In this document: one piece after another, positions 23,518-30,346 of the stretch
Layout: every line of letters begins with the position of its first letter
How positions within the stretch are numbered: position 1 is the stretch's first letter
From: an uncultured Elusimicrobiales bacterium
Lineage (GTDB): Bacteria; Elusimicrobiota; Elusimicrobia; Elusimicrobiales; Elusimicrobiaceae
Direction of reading: 5' to 3'
Assembly (NCBI GenBank): GCA_944324735.1
Contig: CALUXL010000035.1
Location: forward strand, 1-32,068
DNA: 32,068 nt
Translations under genes and position numbers: made by a program
The notes under the pieces: model-generated
What the model saw: only the letters and a program-made list of their open reading frames with translations
Told to the model about the DNA's origin: nothing
Database searches by the model: none

Positions 23518-24304
23518 TTTTCAGTTCCTCGCTTTCAATTTCCTGGCGAATGCTGTTTATCTGGCACGCCAGGTAGTACAGGGAGTACAGGCCTTTGGCC
23601 CGCCGCACATACCGTGCCACACAGGCTTTAGCTTGTTCCAAATCCCGGCAGTTGGCCAGGATTGTTTCAAAATGCGGGATGTCCATATGCACCGCCGCGT
23701 TCAAAATTTCGTTTTTGTTCGGTTTTTTTAGCCCCGGATGGTTGGTTCCCTGCAGATAATACAGGGCCAATTTTTCCAGGTCTGTTTTGGGATTTTGAAA
23801 ATCAATTTGGGTACTCCAACTTTTGCATAAAAAATATTCTTTATTCTTTAAACTATACATGGATACGGGAACCTTATTATTGTCGCCGCTACATTTTTCG
23901 TAGCAAACTGCTACATTTTTTGTAGCGGAGCCCGCTACGCTTTCCGTAGCAGGTGCTCCGCTTTTCGTAGCAGTTTTCCACAGTTTTTCCGCAGTTTCGC
24001 CCGGCTCTTTTTTGTCCGCCGCTTGGTATTTTTTCCAGTTCACTATTTTGATGATCAGGCAGGGTTTGCGTTGCGTTTTTATGGCTCCGGCCCGTTCTAG
24101 GCAGTCCAACACCTGCTTTATGCTGTTTTGATTGCTTACTGTCAGACAACCTGCCAAATCGCGGTAAGTGGTGCGTATTTCGCCGCTTTTGTAATCGGCC
24201 ATCAGCAAAAAATCAATAAACGTGCACACCGCCGAAGGCTTCAGCCGGCGTACAGCGCTGTTCAAAAATCTTCTATGCAGTTTCACGTATCCCTTATTTT
24301 CCAT
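23471..24304 (-). CDS. Replication initiator (lambda O-like organisation)
   Basis: 277 residues from the ATG at 24304 (an in-frame TTG lies two codons upstream). The first ~90 residues look like a winged-helix DNA-binding domain (IRTTYRDLAGCLTVSNQNSI, then KQVLDCLERAGAIKTQ), as in phage initiators that open with 'GyvklhR.fl.s'. Residues about 110-142 are low-complexity (repeats of A-T-x-S/K) and encode four DNA iterons. The C-terminal ~100 residues are helical (LEKLALYYLQGTNHPG) and may contact a host helicase loader. No phage DnaB or DnaC was found in the window. The gene overlaps RusA at its start and the zinc protein at its end. Confidence 0.65.
   Translation of the reverse strand: MENKGYVKLHRRFLNSAVRRLKPSAVCTFIDFLLMADYKSGEIRTTYRDLAGCLTVSNQNSIKQVLDCLERAGAIKTQRKPCLIIKIVNWKKYQAADKKEPGETAEKLWKTATKSGAPATESVAGSATKNVAVCYEKCSGDNNKVPVSMYSLKNKEYFLCKSWSTQIDFQNPKTDLEKLALYYLQGTNHPGLKKPNKNEILNAAVHMDIPHFETILANCRDLEQAKACVARYVRRAKGLYSLYYLACQINSIRQEIESEELKNGKFLRPGQRHAEQL
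23816..23971. other. Putative replication origin: four iterons plus AT-rich stretch
   Basis: Inside the initiator gene, four 17-base near-palindromes start at 23888, 23910, 23934 and 23955 (spacings 22, 24, 21). Each has the form GCTAC, seven bases, GTAGC; the fourth has GCTCC in its left arm. Directly to the left, 23816-23885 is AT-rich (including TAAAAAATATTCTTTATTC). Iterons within the initiator gene beside an AT-rich block is the layout of lambda ori in gene O. Confidence 0.65.
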
Positions 24305-24722
24305 ATCCAAAATCCCGCACGTTTTTCAGTTGCGACAGTTCCAGTTTTAACCCGTCAAAATCGGCCCAAATTTTCTTTATTTCCGTATGCACGATGTTCG
24401 CGTCGTCCTTTATCCACCCCGCCCGTTTTAAAGCGTCAAAAACGGGTTTTTCCAGGTTGTCCAAGTCGGGCTTTGTTGTCTTGTAAATTTCGTACATACG
24501 GCAGGCGGGCCTGCGGTAGCAGTAGGTCAGTTTTGCCCCCACCGCTCCTTCCAGCGGGCGCGGGGGCCGCTTTTTTACGGCCTCCGCCACCACGCAGGCT
24601 TTAAACTCCGGCTCCGGCTGATAGGCCCTGCGCGCTTTAAAGTTAAAGCGATGTCTTTGCTGGGCCTGCGGTCTAAACGGCACCCACAGCCGATAAATGC
24701 CGTCATTAATAGGGAAGGTCAT
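24294..24722 (-). CDS. rusA: RusA-family Holliday junction resolvase
   Basis: 142 residues from the ATG at 24722 (GAGGGAG 5 bases upstream); a longer basic extension to 24851 overlaps another gene and is rejected. The core 'TTKPDLDNLEKPVFDAL' with 'GWIKDDANIVHTEIKKIW' is the RusA signature; the Asp of D-x-D-N and the later D-D are the metal-binding acidic residues. It cuts branched DNA made during replication and recombination before packaging. It overlaps the coiled-coil protein upstream by 17 bases. Confidence 0.9.
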   Translation of the reverse strand: MTFPINDGIYRLWVPFRPQAQQRHRFNFKARRAYQPEPEFKACVVAEAVKKRPPRPLEGAVGAKLTYCYRRPACRMYEIYKTTKPDLDNLEKPVFDALKRAGWIKDDANIVHTEIKKIWADFDGLKLELSQLKNVRDFGYGK

Positions 24723-25227
24723 CTTCTCCCTCTTGCGGCTCTGCAGCCCCCAGGTTTGGATCAAACTCTTGGGCTTGCGCCTCTTGGCTTTGCGTCTGCT
24801 CCGTCTCTTCCTGCACTGGCGCGCCCTCTCCTTGCTGCGGGAAAAGCTCACGCTGTTTTTCTTTGGCCGTCAGCGGGCGCTGATCCAGCACGTCGCCCGT
24901 TTCGGGGTGCTTTACGGTATAGGTGTTTTGCGTGTAGTTGATAATTACCGGGCACTCCAAAGTGCGTTCTTCTCCGCCTTCTTTTATTAGGCCAATGGTG
25001 TGCCTGATTTCCGCTTCCGACCCTTTGGCAATGTCGCCCATCAGTTTTGCTTTCTCGGCAAAAGCGTTTTTCTTTTCCGTCAGGTCGGTCACTTTTTCAT
25101 TTAGTCCCGCCAGTTCTTCCTCGGTGAAGTGGTGGAACAGGTTTCTGCTTTCCAGTGCGGTTTCAATCTCGTCCTGTTGCGGCTGGTTTTGCGTTTCGGC
25201 CTTTTCGGTTGCTTTTTTTCTCGGCAT
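24706..25227 (-). CDS. Coiled-coil early protein with SSB-like acidic C-terminus
   Basis: 173 residues, AGGAG upstream. A charged N-terminus and a helix at about 35-70 (EEELAGLNEKVTDLTEKKNA) precede a small beta region (TLECPVIINYTQNTYTV), then a Gln/Glu-rich disordered tail ending in EGEDDLPY. The final acidic residues with a terminal hydrophobic pair resemble the DDDIPF tip that single-strand binding proteins use to recruit repair enzymes. No OB-fold was recognised, so it may be a partner rather than an SSB. It sits between the exonuclease and RusA. Confidence 0.55.
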   Translation of the reverse strand: MPRKKATEKAETQNQPQQDEIETALESRNLFHHFTEEELAGLNEKVTDLTEKKNAFAEKAKLMGDIAKGSEAEIRHTIGLIKEGGEERTLECPVIINYTQNTYTVKHPETGDVLDQRPLTAKEKQRELFPQQGEGAPVQEETEQTQSQEAQAQEFDPNLGAAEPQEGEDDLPY

Positions 25228-25231
25228 CGGT

Positions 25232-26005
25232 CTATTCTCCTTTTACATCTTCAATTTGCCCGGTCATCAGTTTGTAGGCCAGGTAGGTGGTCATCGTGTC
25301 CATATAGCAATACGGGATCACCAGTTTATCCTGTCCCTCTGCGGCCAGTTTTGGGGCGTCCGCCCCGCTGATTACTTCTTTGTACTCCGGCAGTCCCAAG
25401 CGGTTCTGCACGGTTTTAAGCTTCACAAAAAGCTGTCCGTTAAACTCGGTCGTGTAATTGCGCAGGTACTCGCGCATCACGTCGTAATGCGGGTTTACTC
25501 CCGGCACAAACAGCGCCGGCAACTGGAGTTTGTGGCGGATGTACGCGTTTCTCATTTTGGGCAAGTCAAACCCGCGGCTATTAAAGCCCACAATCTCCGT
25601 CAGCTCGCTGGTGCGTTCCGCCAGCCAGTCGCGCAAGTCCAACAGCATTTCTTTTTCTGTTTTGAAGTTGCGTATTTCAGCCGCCAGCCCGGGCATAGTC
25701 TTTACCGGGCATTTGGAAGGAATGCAGCTCCACACCACATTCCCGGCATCCGTGGCCGCGCAAAGCACCATAATGGGCGCCCTGTCCAGCAAGGCGGCTT
25801 TTTCTACTGCTTTTTGATAGGCCTCTATCTTGGCGGCCTGCTGCTCCTGTGCCGTTTTGGCTTTGGCAGGCATTTTGGCTTCCTGCGCTTTGGTGTTGAT
25901 GTCGGCGGAGGCGGCGTTTCCGGTTTCAATGTCAAAGCAAAAGTGCTTCAGTCCTGTGTTTACGGCCTGCGCCTCAGCCAACAGGTTTACGGGTTGTTTG
26001 CACAT
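25232..26005 (-). CDS. DnaQ/PolB-like 3'-5' exonuclease
   Basis: 257 residues from the ATG at 26005, where GGAGG is 8 bases upstream and the ATG overlaps the previous stop as TAATG; an ATG two codons earlier is too close to the site. The DEDD motifs are present: Exo I FDIETG (Asp25, Glu27), Exo II VGFNSRGFDLPK (Asp147) and Exo III YCYMDTMTTY (Asp236). A Lys/Ala-rich insertion (about 38-72) separates Exo I from the rest. There is no polymerase domain, so it is a stand-alone exonuclease, probably for recombination or end processing. Confidence 0.85.
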   Translation of the reverse strand: MCKQPVNLLAEAQAVNTGLKHFCFDIETGNAASADINTKAQEAKMPAKAKTAQEQQAAKIEAYQKAVEKAALLDRAPIMVLCAATDAGNVVWSCIPSKCPVKTMPGLAAEIRNFKTEKEMLLDLRDWLAERTSELTEIVGFNSRGFDLPKMRNAYIRHKLQLPALFVPGVNPHYDVMREYLRNYTTEFNGQLFVKLKTVQNRLGLPEYKEVISGADAPKLAAEGQDKLVIPYCYMDTMTTYLAYKLMTGQIEDVKGE

Positions 26006-26421
26006 TACCATTTCCTCCCATATCCGCCGCCGCGGTTGTATCCGCTGCCATAGCCGCCGCGGCCATAGCTTGCGCCATTACCGCCATATCCGCCGCCATT
26101 ACGCTGGAAACCACGCACTTGGTAGCCCATATTCAACATCGCGGCAATAATCTGTTGGAATTGCGGGAAGGTCTGCGCCGGGAACTGGACATACACCGTC
26201 ACCGTCATTCCGTTTATTTCCGTTTCCACCGGCACACTCCACCCGGTAGGGTTGGGCACACCGCCCATTTGCACGGGTTGGGCCGGCATTGCAGGCAGCA
26301 TCGTGTTTCCGGCCTGCACTGCGGGGGCAGCTTGTCCCCCCATCATCCCGTTTACTTGTCCCATTGCTTGCATCAAAGCCTGGGCCACCTGTTCGGGGCT
26401 TACATTGTTTTGTTCTGCCAT
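26005..26421 (-). CDS. Early protein with Gly/Tyr/Arg-rich tail
   Basis: 138 residues from the ATG at 26421 (AGGAGA 5 bases upstream). The front is Gln/Met/Ala-rich, residues about 62-105 form a small beta-alpha domain (MTVTVYVQFPAQTFPQFQQI), and the last 30 are a Gly/Tyr/Arg/Asn repeat like RGG-type nucleic-acid-binding tails. Such tails give non-specific single-strand binding and can condense. It leads into the exonuclease gene with an overlapping stop, so a DNA-binding helper for the nuclease is plausible. Family unknown. Confidence 0.6.
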   Translation of the reverse strand: MAEQNNVSPEQVAQALMQAMGQVNGMMGGQAAPAVQAGNTMLPAMPAQPVQMGGVPNPTGWSVPVETEINGMTVTVYVQFPAQTFPQFQQIIAAMLNMGYQVRGFQRNGGGYGGNGASYGRGGYGSGYNRGGGYGRKW

Positions 26422-26667
26422 AGCGTTCTCCTGTACGTAAAATAAAATGTCCCGGCCGGTGTAAAACCGTTTTCCCTCTTGGCGCCGCCGGGCCGGCGTA
26501 AGCGCGGTTTGTGTTTCAATTCCGCGCGGGCTAGTCGCGTTCACTCTGCCGGAGGTGCCACTGTGTCCCTGCCGTCAAACGCCTTCGCCTTACTTGGATG
26601 TAAAGAACAACCGCATGATTTTTGCTGCTGCGTCCAGCCGGGCCTTCACCTAGGCCCGAAGGGCTCG
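26422..26667. other. Intergenic stretch in the early operon without a clear gene
   Basis: 246 bases, GC-rich in parts. It contains short complementary pieces such as AGCCC/GGGCT near 26647-26670 and GGCCGG repeats near 26454 and 26491, and stop codons in every leftward frame. It may be an untranslated structured leader for the Gly-rich protein or the remains of a lost gene. I see no promoter good enough to list. Confidence 0.3.
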
Positions 26668-26901
26668 TTATTTCGCGCTGCGCGCGTTCAAATTTTTGTC
26701 GGGCCAAAGGGCCTCAATTTCTTTCCGCACCAACTGCACCCGCAAGGCCGCTTCCTGAAAGGCCGTCGCCCGGCCCTTTGCAAACGGGGCAATTTCGGGC
26801 CGCTCCATAAACTCATATCGCTCAAAGTTCACTTGTTCTTCCAAGCGTTGCTGTAAATCCGCCAATTTCTTCAATACGGCCTGCTTTTTATTGATTGCCA
26901 T
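26668..26901 (-). CDS. Small helical protein
   Basis: 77 residues from the ATG at 26901 (GAGGT 4 bases upstream); the longer open frame to 27087 lacks a site and overlaps another gene. Nearly all helix: 'KKQAVLKKLADLQQRLEEQV' and 'RATAFQEAALRVQLVRKEIE'. Possibly a small regulator or replication accessory. No family recognised. Confidence 0.5.
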   Translation of the reverse strand: MAINKKQAVLKKLADLQQRLEEQVNFERYEFMERPEIAPFAKGRATAFQEAALRVQLVRKEIEALWPDKNLNARSAK

Positions 26902-26981
26902 AAATACCTCAAATCTATCGGGCGCGAATGGTGTTCTTTTTACTGTTAGGAGATTGCGCGCCCGCCGGCATCCGCCGGAAA

Positions 26982-27098
26982 TCAAATCTGCCAAATGAAC
27001 ATGAGTAGCACAAAAAGGTAAATTCCCCCCATTAACACCGCCGCGCAGGGCGTGCTGAGTTCTTCGGGGTGGTTCAGCAAGTGCCAAAAGCGTTTCAT
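26982..27098 (-). CDS. Tiny single-span membrane protein
   Basis: 38 residues: a polar front (MKRFWHLLNHPEELSTPC) then one strongly hydrophobic segment at about residues 19-36 (AAVLMGGIYLFVLLMFIW). GAGGT lies 6 bases before the ATG, inside the end of the preceding gene, so expression is coupled. Small membrane proteins in early operons may modify the host envelope or exclude other phages; here the role is unknown. Confidence 0.55.
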   Translation of the reverse strand: MKRFWHLLNHPEELSTPCAAVLMGGIYLFVLLMFIWQI

Positions 27099-27102
27099 CG
27101 TG

Positions 27103-27390
27103 CTACCTCCCGTATATCCGGCGCAGGCGTTCCTGCGCTTTTATTTGGCGCAAGGGTTTGCGCTGGCGCAGCCAGCTATAAAATCCGGTAAGGTCTTTTT
27201 CAAACAAAAGCATTCCGGCGTGTTCAAAGCAGGGGCAGCCCTCTTTCACGTATTTGAGTAACTGATTCGGGGACAGGCGGCTGCCGGCCGTGCGGCCGGG
27301 CACTTGCTCGCATAGCCCCCATAAAGTGTAGTATTCCACCCCTCCCAGTTCTTTTTCCAAAGGCATTTTGGCCCGTTTCGCTCTAGTCAT
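27103..27390 (-). CDS. Small basic protein, possible excisionase-type DNA-binding protein
   Basis: 95 residues, first gene of the leftward early operon, AGGGGA 8 bases before the ATG. The middle segment 'LSPNQLLKYVKEGCPCFEHAG' followed by 'MLLFEKDLTGFYSWLRQRKP' resembles the winged-helix layout of excisionases and MerR-like adaptors, where the second helix leads into a short beta wing and a 'W' near the end. This is tentative. Position beside the control region fits a directionality factor or early regulator. Confidence 0.45.
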   Translation of the reverse strand: MTRAKRAKMPLEKELGGVEYYTLWGLCEQVPGRTAGSRLSPNQLLKYVKEGCPCFEHAGMLLFEKDLTGFYSWLRQRKPLRQIKAQERLRRIYGR

Positions 27391-27423
27391 TTTTTGGTTC
27401 CCCTTAACTAACTCAAATTTGTT

Positions 27424-27492
27424 AAAATAAAAACCGATAGCGCATACCGCTCTGCAAAAGCGTGGGGATTACCCTGTATGCCCTATCGGTTT
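27424..27492 (-). terminator. Long-stem leftward terminator
   Basis: The arms 27431-27447 and 27476-27492 are complementary over 17 positions with one mismatch, enclosing 28 bases that hold a further small hairpin. The left arm runs into TTTTTATTTT on the leftward strand. Unless read through, it would stop transcription before the first early gene. Confidence 0.65.
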
Positions 27493-27700
27493 GTGTGGTT
27501 GGATATCTGACGGGGGTTTCCCCCGCCAAAATTGTTTGCCGTATAGATTTGCTGTACTTTCCAACCACCCGCCGCGTTTCTTTGCAGTCGCGGCTCTTGT
27601 TTTATTTATATGCGTTCGGCCCAGCCGCCGCATTTTGGTTCTTTCATCGTTTTGTGGGTGGGTAGCTCCCATCCCAAATTCCAACTAGGAGGTCACTTTT

Positions 27701-27736
27701 ATGGCCAAATTTTTGGAAGCCCCTTGTATGGGCTAG
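27701..27736 (+). CDS. Eleven-codon open frame with a strong ribosome site
   Basis: A perfect AGGAGGT (27688-27694) lies 6 bases before an ATG that encodes MAKFLEAPCMG and stops at TAG. Read past this TAG and a second one 7 codons later, the frame stays open for about 68 codons to a TAA near 27966. Codon use there (AGG, AGA, GGG) differs from neighbours. It could be a leader peptide, a decayed gene, or chance within a structured RNA. Confidence 0.3.
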   Translation: MAKFLEAPCMG

Positions 27737-27983
27737 CGCTATGTAAGGCTGTGCTAGTGCGGCCAAAGGGGGCAAACGCAGGCAAGAAAACTTTGGGGCA
27801 AGCCTTGCATAAAGTTCTGCAGAACCGTGCCGGGAACCCCAAAAGTGCCGTCCTTACAACGGGCAATGGAAACCCTCAGCCAAAAGCTGTCGTCAATTTC
27901 CGAGTTTTCACCCAACAGGTCGCACAAACCTGTGCGTTGGGTGCCTGCTCAAAACGATTAAAAGACCTGTTTTTAACAAGGAT

Positions 27984-28012
27984 TTGCGCCTTGTCTTAAA
28001 TATATTAATAAT
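27984..28012 (+). promoter_or_regulatory. Possible repressor promoter
   Basis: Rightward TTGCGC, 17-base spacer, AATAAT (five of six in the -10), ending about 60 bases before the repressor ATG. It overlaps the operator and the leftward early promoter, as expected for a switch. Confidence 0.4.
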
Positions 28013-28021
28013 ATTTTTAAG
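27995..28021. promoter_or_regulatory. Operator-like dyad between repressor and early operon
   Basis: CTTAAA at 27995-28000 and TTTAAG at 28016-28021 form an inverted repeat with an AT-only centre, extendable to ten-base arms with two mismatches. It covers the -10 and spacer of the leftward promoter, so a bound repressor would block early transcription. Confidence 0.5.
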
Positions 28022-28030
28022 ATATGTCAA
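28002..28030 (-). promoter_or_regulatory. Leftward early promoter
   Basis: Leftward TTGACA (full consensus), 17-base spacer, TAATAT. It lies under the operator dyad and faces the leader and the early genes. Confidence 0.55.
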
Positions 28031-28073
28031 GGGGTATTTTTGCATTCCCTATTTTACGACGAGGAATTATAAA

Positions 28074-28736
28074 ATGACAGAACTGGAAAAACTACTACAA
28101 AAATGGAATAATGGCGTTTTAAGAGGCGCAAAAATAAGATTAGCAAGAGAACTGCAAGTAGACGATAGCACTGTGTCTGCGTGGGTCGCAGGTCGTGCAA
28201 ACCCACCAGCAGACAAGATAGAAAAGATTTCCAAACTGTTTAAAACTTCTGAGCGCGAAGTCAAAGCCGCCTTTGGCGTTGAAGATAAAGAATTTTCCCG
28301 ATCCCTGCGCGTTACACCTCTGACAGACAAAAACACCATTTCCCTGCCTATTTTGGCCGATGTTCCCGCCGGCCTGCCGGACTTTTCGGACGCCGATGTG
28401 GAAACGTTTTGGGACATCCCCCGCTGGGTATTCCCGGGGGCAGATTTTGTAGTAAAGTGCAATGGCGACTCTTTGGAGCCCAAACTCCACCAGGGCGACT
28501 ATTGCGTCATCAGAAAAACAACCGAACCCATGCACGGCCGCGCGATGGTAGTAAAGACGGAAAACGGCGTGTGTATGAAGGTCATCAAGAAGTTAAAGGA
28601 CGGCACAATCCAGCTTTGTTCCACTAACCCGAAATACAAGCCGTTTATACCCGAGGAATTAACCATCATCGGGCTGATCATCGGCTCGTGGAGCCGCCAA
28701 GACAAGGAAAACTGGCTTGGTTTAATGGAAAAATAA
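28074..28736 (+). CDS. CI/LexA-type phage repressor (XRE HTH plus S24 peptidase)
   Basis: 220 residues from the ATG at 28074 (GAGGA 8 bases upstream). Residues 14-60 form an XRE-type helix-turn-helix (IRLARELQVDDSTVSAWVAG). Residues 90-215 are an S24 domain: cleavage site Ala99-Gly100 in VPAGLP, nucleophile Ser133 in GDSLEP, and general base Lys169 in CMKVI. It would hold the early promoter off and destroy itself when RecA is activated, giving SOS induction. It faces away from the early operon across the operator, and starts the rightward lysogeny operon. Confidence 0.9.
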   Translation: MTELEKLLQKWNNGVLRGAKIRLARELQVDDSTVSAWVAGRANPPADKIEKISKLFKTSEREVKAAFGVEDKEFSRSLRVTPLTDKNTISLPILADVPAGLPDFSDADVETFWDIPRWVFPGADFVVKCNGDSLEPKLHQGDYCVIRKTTEPMHGRAMVVKTENGVCMKVIKKLKDGTIQLCSTNPKYKPFIPEELTIIGLIIGSWSRQDKENWLGLMEK

Positions 28737-28748
28737 AGGAGAAGTGCA

Positions 28749-29600
28749 ATGTCTTTACCTAGTAGAATTACCGAACGCTTAAATAAAAAACTGCGTGTTT
28801 TTCAAGACGTACTGCAAAAAGCAAAGGATGCCGACAAAAATGAAAGCGACACGGTTTCTATTATTATGGATATGTTAGCCGATTTGTTCGGTTATGATAA
28901 ATACATGGAAATTACCAGCGAGCTTGCCATTCGGGGTACTTTTTGTGATTTGGCCATCAAAATTGACGGAAAATTCCAGTATTTAATTGAATGTAAATCC
29001 GTTGGCACAGAACTCAAGGAAAACCACTTAAAACAAGCTGCCGATTATGGCGCAAACTCCGGCATTCCGTGGATTATTCTTACTAACGGCATTGAATGGC
29101 AAGTCCACAAAATCCGCTTTGAACAGCCCATCAGCCACGATTTAGTGTGTGAATTTAACATTTTGGACTTAAACCCCCGCAAAGAAGAAGACCAGGAAAA
29201 ACTTTTCCTTTTATGTAAAGAAGGCCTTTCCAAAGACTCGCGCGAAGATTACTACGAAAAAATGCAATGCTTAAACCGTTTTGTCATCGGCGGGTTTATT
29301 CTGTCTGAACCGGTAATTCATGTCATTCGGCGGGAACTGCGCAAATTTGCCGAAGGCTTAAAAGTGGACAACGAAGAAATAGAAAAAATCATCCGCCAAG
29401 AGGTATTAAAACGCGAAATTTTAGAAGGGGATGACGCTTACAAAACCCAAGCCAAAATCCGGCGTTTTTACAAAAAGCAGTTGAAAGAAAAAGAACACTC
29501 TTGCACGGAAAGCGAAGCCAAACAACCGGCCCCTATTCAACAAAACGCTCCTCAAGAAGTTTCGCCCGCGGCCCCTAATTCTGAGGAAAAACAAAAATGA
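28749..29600 (+). CDS. Stand-alone HsdR_N-type nuclease domain protein
   Basis: 283 residues, AGGAG upstream. Residues 35-140 match the type I restriction HsdR N-terminal nuclease: an acidic residue at Glu58, Asp67 in 'FCDLAIKIDG', Glu81-x-Lys83 in LIECKS, and Gln96 in 'HLKQAADYG', a PD-(D/E)xK fold. The following 'GIPWIILTNGIEWQVH' is also usual there. Helicase and specificity parts are absent; the C-terminus is helical with a disordered Glu/Pro tail. It sits 12 bases after the repressor, so it is likely made in the lysogen. An exclusion role against other phages is possible but unproven. Confidence 0.7.
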   Translation: MSLPSRITERLNKKLRVFQDVLQKAKDADKNESDTVSIIMDMLADLFGYDKYMEITSELAIRGTFCDLAIKIDGKFQYLIECKSVGTELKENHLKQAADYGANSGIPWIILTNGIEWQVHKIRFEQPISHDLVCEFNILDLNPRKEEDQEKLFLLCKEGLSKDSREDYYEKMQCLNRFVIGGFILSEPVIHVIRRELRKFAEGLKVDNEEIEKIIRQEVLKREILEGDDAYKTQAKIRRFYKKQLKEKEHSCTESEAKQPAPIQQNAPQEVSPAAPNSEEKQK

Positions 29601-29914
29601 AAAAAGCCCTCCTTTTATCAATGTTTTTGGGGATGTTTGTGTTCTTCGGTTGCACATCAACCCCCCTAACCCCGTCGGTAACATTAAAATCGGTACGGGC
29701 TGGGGAAGTTATCACCGTGGCAGAAAATTTTTCTTTCTCCCGCCTTCCGCAAGAAGGGGAGTACATATATATAAACGATTCTTATCTATGGCCACAAGTG
29801 TATAAGGTTCGATGGATAAAATCTTGCACGGATTTTGATACAAAAACAATACAAAAGTACGAAATTATGGCCGACTTTATGCCGGAAGAAAAATATCCCA
29901 AGTTATATCAGTAA
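29597..29914 (+). CDS. Lipoprotein A of the lysogeny module
   Basis: 105 residues. Lys2-3, a hydrophobic stretch and the lipobox ending at Cys19 (FVFFGC) mark a lipoprotein signal. The mature part is small and beta-rich (GEVITVAENFSF, EYIYINDSYLWPQVY). It overlaps the nuclease gene as ATGA and is followed directly (TAAATG) by the secreted nuclease, so the three are co-expressed. No known family; surface exclusion is one idea from context. Confidence 0.65.
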   Translation: MKKALLLSMFLGMFVFFGCTSTPLTPSVTLKSVRAGEVITVAENFSFSRLPQEGEYIYINDSYLWPQVYKVRWIKSCTDFDTKTIQKYEIMADFMPEEKYPKLYQ

Positions 29915-30346
29915 ATGTTCCAGGGAATTCTTTTCTTTTTGCTTTTAGTATTTCCTTTTGCACCCGCCCAGGCGCAAAATACCGTCGTGCCCCTGCAAAA
30001 CTTTAACAAAGTCACGCTTTCGTCCGTGTACGACGGGGACACCTTCAAAGTATATTTGTCCTGCCGCTACCCTATTTTTTGCAAAGCCATTCCCGTGCGG
30101 GTGCGCGGGGTGGACTGCCCGGAAATACGCGGCGGCACGGAAGAAACCAAAGCCGCGGCCAAAGCCGCTAAACACTTTACAAAAGATTTCCTAAAAAGCG
30201 GCAAAATTCTGCTTCGCAACTGCGGGCGGGACAAATACTTCCGCCTCCTGTGCGATGTTAAGGTTAACGGCAAAAACCTCGCCGAAGAATTAATAAACAA
30301 CGGACACGCCGTCCCCTATGACGGCGGCCCCAAGGAGACTCTATGA
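29915..30346 (+). CDS. Secreted staphylococcal-nuclease-like (SNase) protein
   Basis: 143 residues. Residues 1-20 are a signal peptide with cleavage after AQA. The SNase fold follows: VYDGDTFKV (38-46), VRVRGVDCPEIRGG (61-74) with Arg64 and Glu70 in the places of the catalytic Arg35 and Glu43 of the staphylococcal enzyme, and RDKYFRLLCDV (105-115) with Arg110 for Arg87. It should be a Ca-dependent nuclease acting outside the cytoplasm. Being sandwiched between two lipoprotein genes and made with the repressor suggests an envelope-located task such as destroying incoming DNA. That task is inference. Confidence 0.8.
   Translation: MFQGILFFLLLVFPFAPAQAQNTVVPLQNFNKVTLSSVYDGDTFKVYLSCRYPIFCKAIPVRVRGVDCPEIRGGTEETKAAAKAAKHFTKDFLKSGKILLRNCGRDKYFRLLCDVKVNGKNLAEELINNGHAVPYDGGPKETL

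Larger units (their letters stand above)
27422..27996 (-). ncRNA. Candidate ~570-nt structured leader or non-coding RNA
   Basis: Between the early promoter and the first early gene lie about 600 bases without a convincing gene. Perfect inverted repeats are frequent: 27431-27440/27483-27492, 27495-27503/27560-27568, 27509-27527 (hairpin), 27792-27798/27837-27843, the 12-base palindrome GTTCTGCAGAAC at 27814, and a nested hairpin at 27909-27943. A leftward transcript would start near 27995 with a hairpin (ACAAGG/CCTTGT) and finish at a strong terminator near 27424. The size is that of large ornate phage RNAs such as ROOL, but no such family was recognised. The opposite strand cannot be excluded. 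Confidence 0.4.

Noticed and set aside
23888-23971. CRISPR array at the iterons
   Set aside because: Repeats are only 17 bases at 21-24-base spacing with 4-7 bases between, and lie inside a coding frame; iterons fit, CRISPR does not.
27701-27966. Amber (TAG) codon reassignment in this phage
   Set aside because: The coat, adaptor and integrase genes end in TAG at natural protein ends, so TAG acts as a stop.
27610-27999. A 129-residue + strand open frame across the control region
   Set aside because: It lacks a ribosome site, overlaps the operator and many inverted repeats, and its codon use differs from neighbours.
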